In this document: positions 63,361 through 64,000 of the stretch, piece by piece | How the letters are laid out: each line of letters opens with the position of its first letter | Position numbering within the stretch: position 1 is the stretch's first letter | DNA from: JBBKWX01 sp037969175 | GTDB taxonomy: Bacteria > Bacteroidota > Bacteroidia > AKYH767-A > JBBKVM01 | Length of the DNA stretch: 64,000 nucleotides | NCBI GenBank assembly: GCA_037969175.1 | Contig: JBBKWX010000055.1 | Span: 62,001 to 126,000, forward strand | Direction of reading: 5' to 3' | Made by a program: the position numbers and the translations under genes | Notes under the pieces: generated by a model | Told to the model about the DNA's origin: nothing | Databases searched by the model: none | What the model saw: the letters and a program-made list of their open reading frames with translations, nothing else

Positions 63361-64000
63361 TATTTGGAATTAATTTTTGCTGCAAGTGTTTGTGCAATTT
63401 TTCTGTCAGACTCATAGGTCCATCCTGCAATGTGCGGACTAAGAACAACCCTGTCAGATCTTAATAGGTATTGAAGAGGGGTGGGCATTTCAGCATGCTC
63501 ACCCTCACCATAAAAAGTCTCGAATGAGCCGGTCTCATATTCGAGAACATCCAGACAGCAACCTTTGATCTTTCCTCCAATTATTCCTTGAACCAGATCA
63601 TCTGTCTTTACAACTTTCCCTCTCGAAGTGTTTATCAAATAGAATTCATTTTTGAATTTATTGATGAACGCTTCATCAAACATATAGTGCGTCTCTTCTG
63701 TCAAGGGTACATGCAAACTGATAACATCACATACGGAAAATATTTTTTCAAGAGAACATTCTTCTACAAAATCAGATCCGAATCCTGTTTTGTATTTATC
63801 GTAAGCAAGTATCCTACATCCAAAACCGCTTAACTTTTTGGCGAAGGAAGAACCCATATTTCCGAAGCCGATAATACCAATAGTACGTTCGCTTAATTCG
63901 ATACCCCTGTTAGGTTCACGGATCCATTTACCGATTCGCACCTGTTCATTTACCCGATGTAAATTATTTAATAGCATCAGGATCATTCCAATTGCATGTT
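63357..64000 (-). CDS. D-2-hydroxyacid dehydrogenase, NAD-binding (5' truncated by window end)
   Basis: The frame is open to the right edge of the window (codons for HAIGM precede the first Met at 63986), so the N-terminus lies outside. Visible: Rossmann motif 'GIIGFGNMGSSFAKKLSGFG', catalytic Arg in 'INTSRGKVV', acidic Glu in 'DVLEYETGS' and His in 'LSPHIAGWTYES'. This is the 2-hydroxyacid dehydrogenase family (SerA, GhrB, LdhA types); the substrate cannot be told from this part. No ACT domain follows, unlike the serA product at 60359-61594. Its last bases overlap the stop of the aspartate kinase gene. Confidence 0.9.
   Translation of the reverse strand, partial: HAIGMILMLLNNLHRVNEQVRIGKWIREPNRGIELSERTIGIIGFGNMGSSFAKKLSGFGCRILAYDKYKTGFGSDFVEECSLEKIFSVCDVISLHVPLTEETHYMFDEAFINKFKNEFYLINTSRGKVVKTDDLVQGIIGGKIKGCCLDVLEYETGSFETFYGEGEHAEMPTPLQYLLRSDRVVLSPHIAGWTYESDRKIAQTLAAKINSKY

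Overview
The window looks like chromosomal DNA of a member of the Bacteroidota, probably an uncultured or little-studied lineage. This rests on several signs: low G+C; genes generally without Shine-Dalgarno sequences; repeated TAnnTTTG (-7 type) boxes upstream of genes; many lipoproteins with a charged residue after the lipobox Cys; and giant PKD/Ig-like repeat proteins ending in the gliding-motility-associated (type B) C-terminal signal of the type IX secretion system (T9SS). The gene order coaX - outer membrane protein - TPR - LptC - CorC-like - PpiD-like also fits this phylum. No phage, insertion sequence, CRISPR or rRNA was seen.

Layout. 1-983 is the 3' end of metH. 1065-4528 holds a TolC/membrane-fusion-protein pair and tsaB. 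4621-9210, 18419-23677 and 26264-31387 are three giant secreted repeat proteins, each with its own repeat type: 14 x 71 aa, 11 x 84 aa and 16 PKD domains. The first two carry T9SS signals; the third lacks one. 9222-11315 is a YyaL/DUF255 thioredoxin-like protein. 11388-15424 is a five-gene operon of exported proteins in which every junction overlaps by 1 or 4 nt: two repeat-like lipoproteins, a Tat-exported DUF1501-like protein, a CX4CH cytochrome-like lipoprotein and a small lipoprotein. It is the least conventional locus here. 15702-18109 has a methyltransferase and an M20 dipeptidase sharing a palindromic terminator. 23670-26164 couples gpmI to a sensor histidine kinase. 31741-33709 has an uncharacterised 484-aa HTH-like protein, a single-domain response regulator and tRNA-Phe.

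33807-41418 is an envelope-biogenesis cluster (coaX to a PpiD-type chaperone). 41569-48617 is a purH-mreB-mreC-mreD-mrdA-rodA cluster for cell elongation on the minus strand. 48748-53625 holds a MacB-type permease, a cation/proton antiporter, a GNAT-nitrilase fusion and a GNAT. 53762-58129 is fbp-mfd. 58195-60321 is a secreted CotH/lamin-tail protein. 60359-63360 is a tightly packed serA-GNAT-aspartate kinase operon. The window ends in a truncated second D-2-hydroxyacid dehydrogenase.

Genes are densely packed. Five of seven convergent pairs end within 11 nt of each other or overlap. Two of the seven have perfect palindromic bidirectional terminators. Several start codons lie only 3-6 nt downstream of a -7-like box, suggesting very short or absent leaders.
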